From DATKYV01 sp035528275 (GTDB lineage: Bacteria > Acidobacteriota > Terriglobia > UBA7540), in contig DATKYV010000218.1 of NCBI GenBank assembly GCA_035528275.1, forward strand, positions 1-23,571: DNA of 23,571 nucleotides. The letters are read 5' to 3'. Shown here in pieces: positions 23,439-23,571 of this stretch. Below the pieces are notes generated by a model that had not been told where the DNA came from, searched no databases, and was given only the letters and a program-made list of their open reading frames with translations. Every line of letters begins with the position of its first letter. The first letter of the stretch is position 1. Made by a program: the position numbers and the translations under genes.

Positions 23439-23490
23439 ACGCTCCGCCCTTCGGGCTCCGCAGGGCTTCGCTCTGGGCAAGGCCAACGAC
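23408..23490 (+). repeat. 16-bp perfect inverted repeat spanning the transposase stop
   Basis: GTCGTTGGCCTTGCCC (23408-23423) is complementary to GGGCAAGGCCAACGAC (23475-23490), with a 51-nt loop that holds the stop codon and a smaller GCCC/GGGC hairpin (23446-23456). It may protect the mRNA or block read-through at the 3' end. The following 23491-23519 is A-rich. Confidence 0.55.
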
Positions 23491-23519
23491 AAAGACAAGA
23501 ACAAAAACCAAAAGAAAAA

Positions 23520-23571
23520 GGGGACACTTCTAATGAGGTAAGAAAGGGGACATTTCTAAAGAGCTTTGACA
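23520..23571 (+). repeat. Right terminal repeat of the IS with two GGGGACA motifs
   Basis: GGGGACACTTCTAA (23520-23533) and GGGGACATTTCTAA (23546-23559) are near-identical direct repeats. They are the inverse of the left-end motifs. The element is taken to end in TTTGACA at the last base. Confidence 0.6.

Larger units (their letters stand above)
21987..23571 (+). mobile_element. ISNCY-like insertion sequence (about 1.59 kb), right tip at the window edge
   Basis: A single transposase gene is flanked by related inverted ends. The left end carries TGTCCCC twice (22006-22012 and 22031-22037). The right end carries the complement GGGGACA twice (23520-23526 and 23546-23552), with nearly the same spacing (25 and 26 nt). 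Counting 19 bases outward from each outer motif reaches TGT on the left (21987) and ACA on the right (23571), so 5'-TG...CA-3' tips are proposed. The outer 26-bp ends match at about 17 positions by eye. A target duplication cannot be seen because the window stops at the tip. The lipoprotein promoter on the left flank is intact. Confidence 0.7.

Noticed and set aside
22434..23504. A 356-codon open frame on the minus strand opposite the transposase
   Set aside because: Pro/Arg/Leu-rich translation with no domain; a shadow of the high-GC DDE transposase gene.
1..23571. CRISPR arrays, rRNA genes, integrase with attachment sites, or a defence island
   Set aside because: No regularly spaced repeats, no rRNA motifs, and no integrase or recognisable defence nuclease gene. 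The 3' end of the tRNA-Ser was checked, and no second copy of it was seen in the window to mark an att site.

Overview
The window is high-GC DNA, read almost entirely on the + strand. It most resembles the chromosome of a Gram-negative (two-membrane) soil or sediment bacterium, with Acidobacteriota as the best guess. This rests on Omp85, TamB and OmpA-lipoprotein genes, a DUF2911 protein, many exported enzymes with clear signal peptides, and a PEGA/OmpA lipoprotein. The taxonomic call is inference; no ribosomal marker is present.

Bases 1-4763 hold an enolase-superfamily (MR/MLE) enzyme that may start upstream of the window, an exported GHL6-type glycoside-hydrolase-like protein with a beta-galactosidase trimerisation-like domain, and a LarA-like (nickel hydroxyacid racemase family) protein. 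Together they suggest glycan and sugar-acid or hydroxyacid catabolism. Bases 4915-11389 form a run of closely spaced genes: an exported double-VOC protein, a small charged secreted protein, an exported esterase, a thioredoxin-fold protein broken by a one-base frameshift, a DUF2911 protein, a PIG-L deacetylase and a PLP-dependent group II amino-acid decarboxylase.

Bases 11515-19240 carry an outer-membrane assembly module. It consists of an Omp85 protein with seven POTRA-like repeats, a SurA-like periplasmic chaperone without a parvulin domain, and a very large TamB/AsmA-like protein. The order is TamA-like, SurA-N-like, TamB. The signal peptide of the Omp85 gene is readable in frame, but no ATG, GTG or TTG precedes it.

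Bases 19352-23571 are accessory in character. They contain a tRNA-Ser(GGA) with encoded CCA, a near-consensus promoter feeding a 19-codon remnant of an ABC-transporter ATPase gene, and a minus-strand PEGA/Ig-like/OmpA lipoprotein. The lipoprotein gene has a good promoter and a roughly 175-nt leader able to form a nested stem. An ISNCY-like insertion sequence follows, and its right tip coincides with the last base of the window.

I found no CRISPR array, rRNA or recognisable riboswitch. The most unusual items are the seven-POTRA Omp85/SurA-N/TamB operon, the frameshift at a slippery T-run, the missing Omp85 start codon, and the promoter attached to an ABC gene stub.
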